A DNA stretch of 64,000 bases, from assembly GCF_038006205.1 (NCBI RefSeq), contig NZ_JBBOUU010000001.1, forward strand, positions 1,614,001 to 1,678,000, read 5' to 3'. The stretch's first letter is position 1, and every line of letters starts with the position of its first letter. This document shows positions 9,569-19,130 of this stretch, one piece after another. A program made the position numbers and the translations under genes. The notes under the pieces were generated by a model. That model was given only the letters and a program-made list of their open reading frames with translations. It ran no database searches and had not been told where the DNA came from. The DNA is from Solibacillus sp. FSL R7-0668 (GTDB lineage: Bacteria > Bacillota > Bacilli > Bacillales_A > Planococcaceae).

Positions 9569-10336
9569 ATGTTTAAACAACTATTTGCATTTGAAGGTAT
9601 AGAAGAATATGAGCGTAATATAGAAGAAATCCAGTTATTAAGTAACAAATTAGATGATTACAAAAGCATATTAATCGATCAATTTGATCTTCAGGAGCTA
9701 CCTAAAGCGATTGTCTGGACCTCTAGCGAAAATGCTACAATTGTTTTTTCACAAGTGCCCGTACCAGCGTATACGAATCGAGAAACCATTTTCATGTGTC
9801 CAAGTGTCAAGGAATGGAGAAGTTTTCATCTTTCCCAATTAGAAAATGAAGAGCTTCTTGAAAATGAGGATATTCATGAGTTGATAAAGTATTTTCAATC
9901 AATGACAATCGATCATGTTTTTTGCATATTGGCGCATGAATTAACCCATCATATCGAACTATTTCCAGACGAGTTTGAGGATGAACGGATGGATAGCATT
10001 TGGTTTGAAGAGGGAATGTGTGAATATCTATCTCAAAAGCTGACGTTAACTAACGAGCAATTTGTTGAATTACAAGCAATAAATGAAAAAATGATCGAGC
10101 TATTTAAACCTAAATATGGGCAATTCCCATTAGATCAATTTGGTTCGGGTAGTTATAATCAGGAATCATTAGCAGCGATTATGCTGAATTATTGGCGTAG
10201 TGCAGCAGCCATTCACTATTTAGTAGAAGATTGTCATAAAGGGGATGTAATGGCGGTATTTAAACAATACAAGGAATGGCATGAACAGGGGAGACAGCAG
10301 TTGCTTACGGAATTTTTTGGCGTAAGTCACTTTTAG
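9569..10336 (+). CDS. Gluzincin-type zinc metallopeptidase, cytoplasmic
   Basis: A 255-residue protein with HELTH at residues 123-127, the HExxH zinc motif, followed 21 residues later by WFEEGMCEYLS. Glu148 of that segment matches the third zinc ligand in the W(x)xEGxAEY motif of MA-clan gluzincins. There is no signal peptide or membrane segment, so it appears to act in the cytoplasm. The start has GAGGTGG upstream. Single gene ended by the hairpin at 10340. The substrate cannot be told; homologues in Bacillales are annotated only as hypothetical or M1-like. Confidence 0.75.
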   Translation: MFKQLFAFEGIEEYERNIEEIQLLSNKLDDYKSILIDQFDLQELPKAIVWTSSENATIVFSQVPVPAYTNRETIFMCPSVKEWRSFHLSQLENEELLENEDIHELIKYFQSMTIDHVFCILAHELTHHIELFPDEFEDERMDSIWFEEGMCEYLSQKLTLTNEQFVELQAINEKMIELFKPKYGQFPLDQFGSGSYNQESLAAIMLNYWRSAAAIHYLVEDCHKGDVMAVFKQYKEWHEQGRQQLLTEFFGVSHF

Positions 10337-10339
10337 ATA

Positions 10340-10378
10340 GAACATCGGACTGGACACTGTACAGTCCGATGTTCTTAT
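10340..10378 (+). terminator. Terminator-like hairpin after the metallopeptidase
   Basis: Arms GAACATCGGACTG (10340-10352) and CAGTCCGATGTTC (10362-10374) form a perfect 13-bp stem followed by TTATAA, a weak U-tract. It begins 3 bp after the stop codon. Confidence 0.75.
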
Positions 10379-10729
10379 AAGGGAGTAAATCGAATTGTCC
10401 AATCAGGAAACTTTCAGCCGGTGATTTCCTTCTCTTTTGATCTTCACTAAAACGATTCATATCCTTGTCATTGCTTTTTAAAATTAAATTAGTTACTAAC
10501 TTAACGCACCGAGATATTATTGTCAACCACTTTTTGGATATTGTAAATGGAGCGTGCGGCGGAATTTACGTGCGGAACGTTACTTTCTTCCTATGCGCGG
10601 AAAAATGGGTTGCACTAGCAGCTACTGCTTTCGTCGCAAAACTTTGAAGCCATATCCCGATAGCATAGCAGATTATAGCAGATTAAATAAGATAAATGAT
10701 GTTTATAATGAAAATCTAATTCATTCACC
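10377..10729. other. Intergenic region upstream of the copA promoter
   Basis: About 350 bp without a convincing gene; the short ORFs here lack ribosome binding sites. The stretch TTTCGTCGCAAAAC near 10629 is the reverse complement of a motif repeated in the palindromic element at 22781-23023. This may therefore be a decayed copy of the same repeat family. Confidence 0.35.
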
Positions 10730-10759
10730 TTTACATACCGTGCGGGGGTATGTTAAAAT
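10730..10759 (+). promoter_or_regulatory. copA promoter with CsoR-type operator in the spacer
   Basis: A sigma-A promoter can be read as TTTACA (10730-10735), 18 bp, TAAAAT (10754-10759). Inside the spacer lies an inverted repeat, ACATACC (10733-10739) and GGTATGT (10747-10753), around a G-rich centre. This fits the CsoR-family copper operator (TACCC...GGGTA type). Cu(I)-loaded CsoR releases such sites, so copper would induce copA. Confidence 0.7.
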
Positions 10760-10867
10760 AAGTTTAAGTTAATGATTGTGCTCAAGTCGAAGTATCATTT
10801 ATGATGAAAATTTAAGAAAAAGTTAAACAATAAGAGTGCTGGTCAGGCGCTTTCTTATTTGTCGAAA

Positions 10868-10886
10868 ATATACCCCATATAGGTAT
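10868..10886 (+). promoter_or_regulatory. Second CsoR-like operator in the copA leader
   Basis: The sequence ATACCCCATATAGGTAT has arms ATACC and GGTAT around a short A/T centre. It lies between the promoter at 10730 and the copA ribosome binding site, and resembles CsoR sites. Upstream of it a hairpin (AATAAGA...TCTTATT, about 10828-10858) could attenuate transcription. Confidence 0.5.
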
Positions 10887-10903
10887 AGAGAGGTGGAAGT
10901 AAC

Positions 10904-13330
10904 ATGAGTACAGAAGCAAATAATTTAAAAGAAGTAAGCATTCAAATATCAGGCATGACTTGTGCAGCCTGCTCGACACGAATTGAAAAAGGTCTGAACA
11001 AAATGGACGGTGTTGAACAAGCAACTGTTAACTTAGCGCTTGAAAAATCAACAATCACATTCGATAAAGCCAAGTTAAGCGAGGTCGATTTTGAAAAGAA
11101 AATCGAAGCACTCGGCTATGGTGTCGTCAAGCAAAAATCAGAATTCGATATTACAGGTATGACGTGTGCAGCCTGCTCGACTCGCATTGAAAAGGGTTTA
11201 AACAAAATGCAGGGGATTTCGCAAGCTAATGTCAATTTGGCGCTTGAAAAGGCAACGATTGAGTTTAACCCTTCAGAGGTATCCATTGCCGATATTATTG
11301 CCAAGGTAGAAAAGCTTGGCTATGGTGCACACCAAAAGAAAGAAGATAAAGATCCGGTAGATTACCGTGAAAAGCACATCAAAAATCAGCAGCGTAAATT
11401 CATCATTTCAGCGATTTTATCATTACCGTTATTATGGACGATGGTTGCACACTTTTCGTTTACATCGTTTCTATATGTACCAGACATTCTAATGAATCCA
11501 TGGGTACAAATGATTTTAGCAACACCCGTTCAATTTATTATCGGGAAGCAGTTCTATGTAGGGGCTTATAAGTCACTTCGAAATGGGTCAGCAAATATGG
11601 ACGTACTTGTTGTAATGGGTACTTCAGCAGCTTATTTCTATAGTATTTATCAAGCAATTGGGACAGCAGGAACAAATCATAGTCCGCATCTTTATTTTGA
11701 AACAAGTGCGGTTTTAATTACACTCATTATTTTAGGGAAATATTTTGAAGCAAAAGCAAAAGGACGCTCATCTGAAGCCATTAAAAAATTAATGGGACTC
11801 CAAGCGAAAACAGCCATTGTACTTCGTGATGGCGTTGAAAAAGAACTCCCACTTGAAGAAGTCGTGATCGGTGACATGATTTTAGTGAAGCCAGGCGAGA
11901 AAATTCCAGTGGATGGTGAAGTTATCGAAGGAACATCAGCTGTTGACGAATCGATGCTAACAGGTGAAAGTTTACCGGTAGATAAAGCAAATGGTGACCT
12001 GTTATATGGCTCGACAATTAATAAAAATGGTTTTATTAAAATGAAAGCAACAAAGGTTGGGCGTGATACAGCCTTAGCCCAAATTATTAAAGTAGTAGAA
12101 GACGCGCAAGGTACAAAAGCGCCAATTCAACGTTTAGCAGATAAAATCTCGGGAGTATTCGTACCGATTGTTATTGGGATTGCTATTTTAACATTTATCG
12201 TTTGGTATATTTGGGTTGATCCGGGGAACTTTACTCAGGCGCTTGAAGTATTAATTGCGGTTTTAGTTATTGCATGTCCATGTGCGTTAGGGTTAGCGAC
12301 ACCGACATCCATTATGGCGGGCTCTGGTCGTGCAGCAGAATTTGGCATTCTCTTTAAAGGTGGAGAGCATTTAGAGCAAACACAAGCAATTGATACAGTT
12401 GTTGTGGACAAAACAGGTACGGTAACACATGGTAAACCAGTATTAACGGATGTCTATACGGCAAACGGACAGGATGAGGAGCAATTTTTATCATTAATTG
12501 GTGCGGCTGAAAAGCAATCCGAACACCCATTAGCAGAAGCGATTGTGCAAGGTATTCATGAAAAAGGCATTAAACTTGGCGACATTCAATTTTTCGAGGC
12601 CATTCCAGGTTATGGGGTACAGGCAACGATTTCTGGTCAAGGCGTCATTATCGGGACGCGCAAATTAATGCAGCAATATGGCATTGATATTGAAGCCATA
12701 CTTCCAACGATGGAGCAATTAGAAAGCGATGGCAAAACAGCAATGCTTGCGGCGATTAATGGGCAATATGCTGGTTTAGTAGCAGTTGCAGATACAATTA
12801 AAGAGACATCAAAAGAAGCGATTGAGCGACTACAAAAAATGGGTATCCACGTCATTATGATGACTGGTGATAACCAACGAACAGCGCAAGCAATCGGTAA
12901 AGAAGTCAATGTTGATGCGGTAATCGCTGAGGTACTTCCAGAAGGTAAAGCAGAGGAAGTGAAAAAATTACAGCAGCAAGGGAAAAAGGTGGCGATGGTC
13001 GGAGATGGAATTAATGATGCACCGGCACTTGCAACAGCCAATATTGGAATGGCGATTGGAACAGGGACAGACGTTGCCATGGAGGCAGCAGATATTACAC
13101 TCATTCGAGGCGATTTAAATAGTATTGCCGATGCCATTCTCATGAGCCGTAAAACAATGCGCAATATTAAGCAAAACTTATTCTGGGCATTTGCCTATAA
13201 TGTGATCGGAATTCCGATTGCCGCAGCAGGATTCCTAGCTCCTTGGGTAGCAGGTGCAGCGATGGCATTTAGTTCGGTATCTGTTGTATTAAACGCATTA
13301 AGATTACAACGAGTGAAGCTTGAGAAATAA
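10904..13330 (+). CDS. copA: Copper-exporting P1B-type ATPase CopA
   Basis: An 808-residue membrane pump that exports Cu(I) using ATP. It has two N-terminal heavy-metal-associated domains, each with [14 protein letters not shown] (about residues 18 and 86). These are followed by eight membrane helices, the actuator motif TGES, the metal-binding CPC (Cys458-Pro-Cys460), the phosphorylated Asp502 in DKTGT, the SEHPLAEA nucleotide motif and the GDGIND hinge at 700-705. Length is normal for Bacillus CopA with two HMA domains. AGGTGG precedes the ATG. Two CsoR-like operators lie upstream, but neither csoR nor copZ is adjacent, unlike the usual csoR-copZ-copA order. It is followed by the terminator at 13361. 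Confidence 0.97.
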   Translation: MSTEANNLKEVSIQISGMTCAACSTRIEKGLNKMDGVEQATVNLALEKSTITFDKAKLSEVDFEKKIEALGYGVVKQKSEFDITGMTCAACSTRIEKGLNKMQGISQANVNLALEKATIEFNPSEVSIADIIAKVEKLGYGAHQKKEDKDPVDYREKHIKNQQRKFIISAILSLPLLWTMVAHFSFTSFLYVPDILMNPWVQMILATPVQFIIGKQFYVGAYKSLRNGSANMDVLVVMGTSAAYFYSIYQAIGTAGTNHSPHLYFETSAVLITLIILGKYFEAKAKGRSSEAIKKLMGLQAKTAIVLRDGVEKELPLEEVVIGDMILVKPGEKIPVDGEVIEGTSAVDESMLTGESLPVDKANGDLLYGSTINKNGFIKMKATKVGRDTALAQIIKVVEDAQGTKAPIQRLADKISGVFVPIVIGIAILTFIVWYIWVDPGNFTQALEVLIAVLVIACPCALGLATPTSIMAGSGRAAEFGILFKGGEHLEQTQAIDTVVVDKTGTVTHGKPVLTDVYTANGQDEEQFLSLIGAAEKQSEHPLAEAIVQGIHEKGIKLGDIQFFEAIPGYGVQATISGQGVIIGTRKLMQQYGIDIEAILPTMEQLESDGKTAMLAAINGQYAGLVAVADTIKETSKEAIERLQKMGIHVIMMTGDNQRTAQAIGKEVNVDAVIAEVLPEGKAEEVKKLQQQGKKVAMVGDGINDAPALATANIGMAIGTGTDVAMEAADITLIRGDLNSIADAILMSRKTMRNIKQNLFWAFAYNVIGIPIAAAGFLAPWVAGAAMAFSSVSVVLNALRLQRVKLEK

Positions 13331-13360
13331 GTAGTAGCTTGTCACGTTATCAAAATAATA

Positions 13361-13400
13361 AAAGGGTCTACTCAAGAAATTATTCTGGGGTAGACCCTTT
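13361..13400. terminator. Bidirectional terminator between copA and the PP-loop gene
   Basis: Arms AAAGGGTCTAC (13361-13371) and GTAGACCCTTT (13390-13400) form an 11-bp stem. The run of A and T to the left gives a U-tract for the minus strand, so it mainly serves the convergent gene that ends at 13444. Confidence 0.75.
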
Positions 13401-13443
13401 GTACTGTGGTTGGAAGCTAGCGCGTGGCTACTCGTCACCCAAT

Positions 13444-14118
13444 TTAAATTTCCGTTTCCTCTTGTAGAAGGACCGGAGCAAATACATAATTGTCTTTTTC
13501 TATAGGGGAAGAAATTGTAATTGGAACACGCGAGGAGAAAATCGGGCCATCGACAACAATGGTGTGAAATTCCCCATTTTCGCCGCATGAATCAATGCCG
13601 TTTGCTTCGAGCTCCTCCATTAATTGTTTTGTTAATCGCTTTCCTACATATGAGGCTGGCATCATCGCTGTATTGACGACAATAATCCAAACCTCAAAGC
13701 CAACTTCTAACAGTTCTTCAACTACAGAACGGCGCGGCATATTCCATAGCGGATGAACGGCAACAATATCCGATTTGGCACAAGTGGTTTGCACCCAATT
13801 TAAGTGCTCCACCAAATCAATATCCCCGAATACCCCATGCGTAATCCCTTGTGCACGACAGGCATCCATTGCATCGATAAATTCAGTTTCGTAGGTGCTC
13901 CAGCTGGCAGGCTTGATCAAGAGCGGTACATCTAAACGCGCAATTTGTGCTTGAATGACGTTCAAAGGAATGGCATGTGACTTGGAAATTTCCGCTTCCT
14001 CTTCAAACATTGTTAGCACTTTTTTAGGAATCATTCCTATTGATAGTGCTTTATAATAAGCAAGTGCAGAATCTTTTCCGCCACTCCAAGAAGCAACGAA
14101 GGGAATATTTTTCATCAT
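13444..14118 (-). CDS. Dph6-like PP-loop ATP pyrophosphatase (diphthine-ammonia ligase family)
   Basis: A 224-residue PP-loop protein of the Diphthami_syn_2 family (PF01902). The ATP-binding SWSGGKDSALA is at about residues 9-19, and the family motif GENGEFHT is at about 183-190, with GVFGDID in between. In eukaryotes and archaea the family amidates diphthine on EF2, but bacteria lack diphthamide, so the bacterial substrate is unknown. AAGGAG sits 7 bp before the ATG. It is a single minus-strand gene between two terminators. Confidence 0.82.
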   Translation of the reverse strand: MMKNIPFVASWSGGKDSALAYYKALSIGMIPKKVLTMFEEEAEISKSHAIPLNVIQAQIARLDVPLLIKPASWSTYETEFIDAMDACRAQGITHGVFGDIDLVEHLNWVQTTCAKSDIVAVHPLWNMPRRSVVEELLEVGFEVWIIVVNTAMMPASYVGKRLTKQLMEELEANGIDSCGENGEFHTIVVDGPIFSSRVPITISSPIEKDNYVFAPVLLQEETEI

Positions 14119-14189
14119 AGTGAATCTCCTTTATCTTATCTATATGGATTGTAACATAGGGATCGTTTTCTTTATTCGTATAGGGTATA

Positions 14190-14230
14190 AAAAAACGAGC
14201 GGTTCCATTGGATTGGACACAGCTCGTTTT
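14190..14230 (-). terminator. Intrinsic terminator of the prolyl hydroxylase gene
   Basis: On the minus strand AAAACGAGC and GCTCGTTTT form the stem, followed by a run of seven T. It lies about 45 bp beyond the stop at 14275. Confidence 0.85.
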
Positions 14231-14274
14231 CGTGATTGTGTTATTTAATCTAATCTAATGTTCGCCTCCTATAC

Positions 14275-14919
14275 TTAGCGCACCTTCTGCTTTCTCATCC
14301 ACTGTGTCGCTACCCATTTTTCGCCGGCAATAACAGGAGCACCACCGTGTAATGTTAGTTCGTTTAGATTTTGGTCTGTATAGAAATACTCAAAATATAC
14401 CGCCATCCCCTTTTTTGGGGTTACGGATAAATTTAGTTTTGGAAAATAGGTTTCGCCACCTTGCTCGACGTCATTTAAATACATCACAAGTGTACTGATT
14501 CGATTATTGCTTGCTAATTTACTCGTTGATGAAAAGAAATCAAAATGAGCTTTATATTCTTGACCCGGCTCATATTGAAGGATTTGAAGACCTTCACCGT
14601 GTTCAATCGGAATATTCATAATCGTGGAGATGCGTTTTTCAATTGTAGCAATCAAGTCATTTTCACTATCTTCAAAAAACATGCCACTACTTGTTCGTTG
14701 ATCATTCACTTCACGGGTAGCCCCAATTTTCGAACGATTCAATTTATCTTTAGACATGCGAATGAGTTCATCGCATTCGTCATCACTTAATACATTGTCT
14801 AATACCACAATCAATGGTTCTTCAAATCGCGTGACAACCGCAATCTCTCTATCTGTCATGATTTTATTTCCTACATGGTCAAAAATTGTTTGCTCTTTAT
14901 TTTCTGGTACCAACTTCAT
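14275..14919 (-). CDS. 2-oxoglutarate/Fe(II)-dependent prolyl 4-hydroxylase-like protein
   Basis: A 214-residue soluble oxygenase of the P4H family, which hydroxylates prolyl residues using Fe(II), O2 and 2-oxoglutarate. The facial triad is visible: HFD in EYKAHFDFF (about residues 128-130) and the distal His in LTLHGGAPV, with the Lys of GEKWVATQW as the 2-oxoglutarate anchor. The start has AAGGTG upstream. It resembles the stand-alone P4H of Bacillus anthracis; the protein substrate is unknown, though collagen-like or elongation-factor targets are possible. Confidence 0.88.
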   Translation of the reverse strand: MKLVPENKEQTIFDHVGNKIMTDREIAVVTRFEEPLIVVLDNVLSDDECDELIRMSKDKLNRSKIGATREVNDQRTSSGMFFEDSENDLIATIEKRISTIMNIPIEHGEGLQILQYEPGQEYKAHFDFFSSTSKLASNNRISTLVMYLNDVEQGGETYFPKLNLSVTPKKGMAVYFEYFYTDQNLNELTLHGGAPVIAGEKWVATQWMRKQKVR

Positions 14920-15135
14920 AAATCACCTTATCCTTTTTTTGGAATTATCACATTAACATTTTATCATATATTTTTTTTATACCGCAATTATTTTTTATAA
15001 TTCTTTTCGGAGTATTGTATAGAAGGTAAATATTAAAGTAACTACGAAAAGGAAACTTCAAAACGCCAATACAGGTAATTGGCAGTGTGGTTGATTTTTA
15101 GGTTAAGGCTACAAAATAAAATTTATTACGATAAA

Positions 15136-15161
15136 TGAAACTAAACAGGACCTGAATCGTA
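15136..15161 (+). promoter_or_regulatory. Sigma-W-type (ECF) promoter of the yceG-terD operon
   Basis: TGAAAC (15136-15141) and CGTA (15158-15161) are separated by exactly 16 bp, matching the ECF sigma-W/X/M consensus of Bacillus. It lies 52 bp before yceG. A TATAAT sequence overlaps just downstream, which may allow sigma-A use as well. In B. subtilis the yce operon is under ECF sigma factors and sigma-B, so the site fits the genes. Confidence 0.65.
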
Positions 15162-15212
15162 TATTATAATAGACTCAAAAAAGTTTGATGATTTGTAGAC
15201 TGGAGTGAGGGA

Positions 15213-16850
15213 ATGATGCGATTTAAGCCACATGATTTTATGGACAATACAAAAACATGGGAAGAAATCATTTCGACAAAATTACATACAAGACCAATTT
15301 TTTTAGAAACGAATGGGGAATTACAATATACACGTGTTGCAAAGCAAATTTTAGGAATTTACGATAGTGAGTATGATATGCAGGAGTATTTATATCGTCT
15401 AACTACTAAAGAAATTGGGTGGACGCTACTTTTTCATAATATGCCGAAAATAATTGATCCCCAAATGCGCACGGATATTGTTAATATTTTGCAAATGCAC
15501 CGTGAAAGTCCGATTTCGATTAATCGTTTTATGGCGTTTTTTGCAGGGAAACAGTTACTGCCATTGATGAACACGCCATATCGAAATCATTTTGTGAATA
15601 CGTTGCAAAGCTGGCTAGAATTTCTGCAAATTCGTTATCCGGGTCTTAAGAGTAATCAGCTACAGCGAATCTTTTTAGACTTTGTAAAATGGTCGAATCA
15701 TTATTTTCCACAATGGCTGGAGCAAGCAAGTTTTGAGTCTGCGATGCCGCGCGTACTGTGGTATGGTCCGGCGAAGGAAAGTGAAGTGTATTTTTTATAC
15801 TTCTTATACTTATTTGGCTGTGACCTTGTCGTATTTGAGCCGGATGGTGAAAATATTTTTGAGCCCTTTGGCATTACGGATATTTTAACAGAAGTGTTTG
15901 AGAATAAAGGAACGGTTTTCGATTTTCCATTTGATAAGCCAATGCGCGTGCAAACGATTACTTCGCGCGCATCAGAGCAAGTAAATGAGCATTTGTACAA
16001 TCATTCAGCATTGAATTATCCGTGGAAATACGCAGAGCATGAAACGCGAACACGACTATTAAATACAACGTATGATGAATTATTCATTTTGTCGGATGCT
16101 CATTTGTATTTACGAGATGGTTTTGAAGAAGAGGAAGGCATTGTTTATTTACCCGTGCTATTTGCGAAAATAGAAGGGGTATCGCTGGATCAGGCGGATT
16201 ATGCACGTAAAATCCGTAAGCTATATGAGCGAAAAATGACTTATGTGGCAACTTCTTTCCCGCTGCTTCCGCTACATAAAAGCAATATGCAGTTTCATAT
16301 GCGCGATGCGAGCACGAATGGGAAATTAGATGTAGAAAAAATCATGCAATTATCAATATGGCCGTGCAAAAATATGCCAATTGGGGCACAGCGCAATATG
16401 GCCAATACAATGATTCGGTTAATTGAAGGCGACTATATTAAACCATTACCGCAGCAAACGAAAGCAGAGCAAGCACAATATTTATTTGGGCAACTGATGC
16501 TCATCCCTGAAGAATTGATTCGGCTGTATCAGCAATTTGACTATAGTTATTTGAACCCGATGATCTTTATTTTTAAAGAAGAAGGAAGCGGACAAATGCA
16601 ACGTCAAGATGCCGTGCTGTTATTGTTTGCGAGCATGCTAGGGTTTGATGTTGTCATTTGTAGCCCAGGTGCTTCGCGTAGTATTGAGCACTATATTACC
16701 GAGCAGCTGCTTCATACACATCGTCTCGAAAAAATAAGCTTTGATGAAACACTGAACAAAACGCTAAACGCCCCTATAGTAAAAGAAGCAATAGAACGGA
16801 AACTAGACATAAAAACATTATTCGACCGTATTTCAAAAAAATTGAAGTAA
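15213..16850 (+). CDS. yceG: YceG family protein (tellurite/stress operon)
   Basis: A 545-residue soluble protein without membrane segments that matches Bacillus YceG (PF14266, putative component of the toxic-anion or tellurite resistance system). Recognisable stretches are MPRVLWYGPAKESEVYFLYFL in the middle and DVVICSPGASRSIEHY near the C-terminus. In Bacillus the gene sits with yceC, yceD, yceE (TerD proteins), yceF (TerC) and yceH (TelA). Here it is followed by two terD genes, while terC and telA are absent. GGAGTGAGGG precedes the ATG pair. Biochemical function is unknown; the ECF-type promoter suggests an envelope-stress role. Confidence 0.85.
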   Translation: MMRFKPHDFMDNTKTWEEIISTKLHTRPIFLETNGELQYTRVAKQILGIYDSEYDMQEYLYRLTTKEIGWTLLFHNMPKIIDPQMRTDIVNILQMHRESPISINRFMAFFAGKQLLPLMNTPYRNHFVNTLQSWLEFLQIRYPGLKSNQLQRIFLDFVKWSNHYFPQWLEQASFESAMPRVLWYGPAKESEVYFLYFLYLFGCDLVVFEPDGENIFEPFGITDILTEVFENKGTVFDFPFDKPMRVQTITSRASEQVNEHLYNHSALNYPWKYAEHETRTRLLNTTYDELFILSDAHLYLRDGFEEEEGIVYLPVLFAKIEGVSLDQADYARKIRKLYERKMTYVATSFPLLPLHKSNMQFHMRDASTNGKLDVEKIMQLSIWPCKNMPIGAQRNMANTMIRLIEGDYIKPLPQQTKAEQAQYLFGQLMLIPEELIRLYQQFDYSYLNPMIFIFKEEGSGQMQRQDAVLLLFASMLGFDVVICSPGASRSIEHYITEQLLHTHRLEKISFDETLNKTLNAPIVKEAIERKLDIKTLFDRISKKLK

Positions 16851-16933
16851 TGGAAATGATTATTTGAGTTCTCAATATAAAAACTATAAACTAACAATAG
16901 GCTGTACAATCATAGCTACCAGGAGGATACGAT

Positions 16934-17551
16934 ATGACAGTTAATTTACAAAAGGGTCAACGAGTTGATTTGACAAAAGGCAATGCAGGATTAAATAAAA
17001 TTAGAGTAGGGCTAGGCTGGGATCCCGTTCAACAAAAGTCGAGCGGTGGATTATTCGGTGGTCTATTTGGAGGGGGTGGCTCAAAAGCGGCGAATGTTGA
17101 CTGTGACGCTTCCGTGATTCTCTTAAAAGATGACCGATTATCAGGTAAGCAGGATGTTATCTATTTTGGAAATTTAAGCGGGGCAAACGGGGCAGTTACC
17201 CATTCAGGCGATAACTTAACAGGTGCTGGTGAAGGGGACGACGAACAAGTTGTCATTGAGTTAAAGTCGATTCCAGCAGAGTATAATCGTTTAATTTTCG
17301 TTGTGAATATTTACCAAGCTGCAGAACGTCAGCAGCATTTTGGTATGATTCACAATGCCTTTATTCGTGTGGTGGATGTGTCAACGAATGAGCAATTATT
17401 AAAATATAATTTATCTGATGATTATTCAGGTCAAACAACATTAATTACAGGCGAAATTTATCGACATGAAAATGATTGGAAATTCGCTGCAATTGGTACA
17501 GGCACAAAGGATAATTCATTAAGTGAAGTTATTAAAAAATATCAAGCATAA
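16934..17551 (+). CDS. TerD family protein with a glycine-rich insertion
   Basis: A 205-residue TerD-domain protein (PF02342), a calcium-binding beta-sandwich found in tellurite and general stress operons. It has the N-terminal [12 protein letters not shown], the conserved RVGLGWDP, the [15 protein letters not shown] calcium loop and the C-terminal [17 protein letters not shown]. Between the first metal-binding segment and the NVDCDASV strand it carries a Gly-rich loop (about residues 34-49, two GLFGG units) not found in the next gene. AGGAGG precedes the ATG. It sits 83 bp after yceG and 17 bp before the second terD. Confidence 0.88.
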   Translation: MTVNLQKGQRVDLTKGNAGLNKIRVGLGWDPVQQKSSGGLFGGLFGGGGSKAANVDCDASVILLKDDRLSGKQDVIYFGNLSGANGAVTHSGDNLTGAGEGDDEQVVIELKSIPAEYNRLIFVVNIYQAAERQQHFGMIHNAFIRVVDVSTNEQLLKYNLSDDYSGQTTLITGEIYRHENDWKFAAIGTGTKDNSLSEVIKKYQA

Positions 17552-17568
17552 TTGAGGAGGAAATGAAC

Positions 17569-18144
17569 ATGGTCGTTTCATTAGCAAAAGGTCAAAAAGT
17601 AGATTTAACAAAGTCAAACCCAGGATTAACAAAGGTAAATGTTGGTTTAGGCTGGGATACGAATAAATATGATGGCGGAAAAGATTTCGATTTAGATGCT
17701 TCAATTTTCTTATTAGAAGGAAATGGTAAGGTATCAGGTCCAGAAGGTTTTGTCTTTTACAATAATACAACAGGAGCGAATGGCGCGGTTGTTCATTCAG
17801 GCGACAATTTAACAGGTGCTGGAACTGGTGACGATGAGGTTGTTTATGTTGACTTACAGGCAGTGCCAGCCAACATCGAAAAAATTTCATTTGCTGTTAC
17901 GATTCATGATGGTGAAGCCCGCGGTCAAAACTTCGGCATGGTTTCAAATGCATTTATTCGTGTATTCAACGAATCAGCAGAATTAATCCGCTATGATTTA
18001 GGAGAAGATTTCTCAATCGAAACAGCGCTTGTTGTTGGCGAATTATACCGTCACAACGGTGAGTGGAAATTCGCCGCAATTGGCTCTGGCTACCAAGGCG
18101 GCTTAGCGGCATTATGTAATGATTTTGGTTTACAAGTAGGGTAA
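17569..18144 (+). CDS. TerD family protein (YceD/YceE-like)
   Basis: A 191-residue TerD protein of standard length. The calcium-binding acidic residues are in [11 protein letters not shown] and [15 protein letters not shown], and it ends with [20 protein letters not shown]. The ATG at 17569 is chosen over one at 17563 because GAGGAGG is then about 8 bp away and the protein begins MVVSLAKGQ, as in other family members. It is the last gene of the yceG operon and is followed by a strong terminator. Confidence 0.92.
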   Translation: MVVSLAKGQKVDLTKSNPGLTKVNVGLGWDTNKYDGGKDFDLDASIFLLEGNGKVSGPEGFVFYNNTTGANGAVVHSGDNLTGAGTGDDEVVYVDLQAVPANIEKISFAVTIHDGEARGQNFGMVSNAFIRVFNESAELIRYDLGEDFSIETALVVGELYRHNGEWKFAAIGSGYQGGLAALCNDFGLQVG

Positions 18145-18206
18145 GTAATAAAAATTAAAGACTATTTTTTGACCAAGTATATTGGTGAGGAAATGTTAAA
18201 AGTTTG

Positions 18207-18266
18207 AACGAATAACAGCAATCGACCACAAGGAGCTGAAATGCTATGTGGTCGATTTTTTCGTTC
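18207..18266 (+). terminator. Intrinsic terminator of the yceG-terD operon
   Basis: Arms ATCGACCACA (18221-18230) and TGTGGTCGAT (18247-18256) form a perfect 10-bp stem followed by TTTTTT. The outer GAACGAA and TTCGTTC extend the pairing. Confidence 0.9.
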
Positions 18267-18507
18267 AAGAAATGCACTCGAGATTATTATAGAACCCACT
18301 CCATTCTTTTAGTGTATTGGTATAATATGGACTGGCGGCGGTGAGCTCGATTTTATGATGTGAGGAGATATTTCCGACTTTTGAGTTTTATTTGCGAACG
18401 CCCAAAAATCCCCTTTATTTTGAATTATTTCTTAGTTTACCCTATTTTTTAGTTAACATTCTATAAAATGTATCGTAATAATTTAACAGTAAGGTGTGGT
18501 ATACATA

Positions 18508-19035
18508 ATGGCTACAGAAAATAAAAAGCTGACAACCTATTGGACAATCCAAACGAAAGCGAAGTGGGATCAAGCGCAAAAATTAGGCTATTTGGTAGGG
18601 GATTTTTCCTTTATTGATGAGGATTATAAGGAACCCTATCACTGGATGATGGCGCAAATGAAAAAACGGATTCCACATTATGGAGGGGAATATCCTGTTT
18701 GGCTATGGACAGAACGACCTGATTTGCGAGAGTCTGGTTATTTAGAAAGGGGCGAGCAAGGGGTTCTTTTAATGGTCGAGCTGCATTTCAATACTGTTTT
18801 GTTGAGTGACTTTCAAGCATGGCATATGGTGTTAAATAATAGCTATATGAGCTTGGAGGAGGAAGATGATGAAGTCTATAATTTGGAGGAAATTCGAAAA
18901 AGTTGGGAGCTAATCTTTGAGCTGAATCAATTGAAGGCTTCTGAAATGTGGGGGGAGCCGCATCATTTACAAGGAGTAACAGGAAAAATAAAGACAGGTC
19001 AAATCGATGTGATGAAGGAATTCAAAGCAAGATAG
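18508..19035 (+). CDS. DUF3841 domain protein
   Basis: A 175-residue soluble protein matching DUF3841: TYWTIQTKAKWDQAQKLGYL at the N-terminus, then an aromatic-rich middle with YHWMMAQMKKRI and PVWLWTERPDLR. The ATG at 18508 has AAGGTGTGG 8 bp upstream. A GTG four codons earlier in frame is less likely. It is a single gene, 360 bp after the terD terminator region. Function is unknown; the WxW-rich segments suggest ligand binding, but that is only a guess. Confidence 0.75.
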   Translation: MATENKKLTTYWTIQTKAKWDQAQKLGYLVGDFSFIDEDYKEPYHWMMAQMKKRIPHYGGEYPVWLWTERPDLRESGYLERGEQGVLLMVELHFNTVLLSDFQAWHMVLNNSYMSLEEEDDEVYNLEEIRKSWELIFELNQLKASEMWGEPHHLQGVTGKIKTGQIDVMKEFKAR

Positions 19036-19130
19036 AGTACTTGCAGGTTAGCAGATAACTCAAAAACTATCGCATATCCAGGCGTAGGGCATCGTAGCGC
19101 TGGACAGGCGGTAGCTCATCGAATGCAAAT

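Noticed and set aside
10465-10772. Short + strand ORFs before copA
   Set aside because: They overlap one another in different frames, have no ribosome binding site and cover the copA promoter and operator.
12637-13164. 175-codon minus-strand ORF inside copA
   Set aside because: It is antisense to a conserved ATPase domain with all catalytic motifs; composition is that of a shadow frame.
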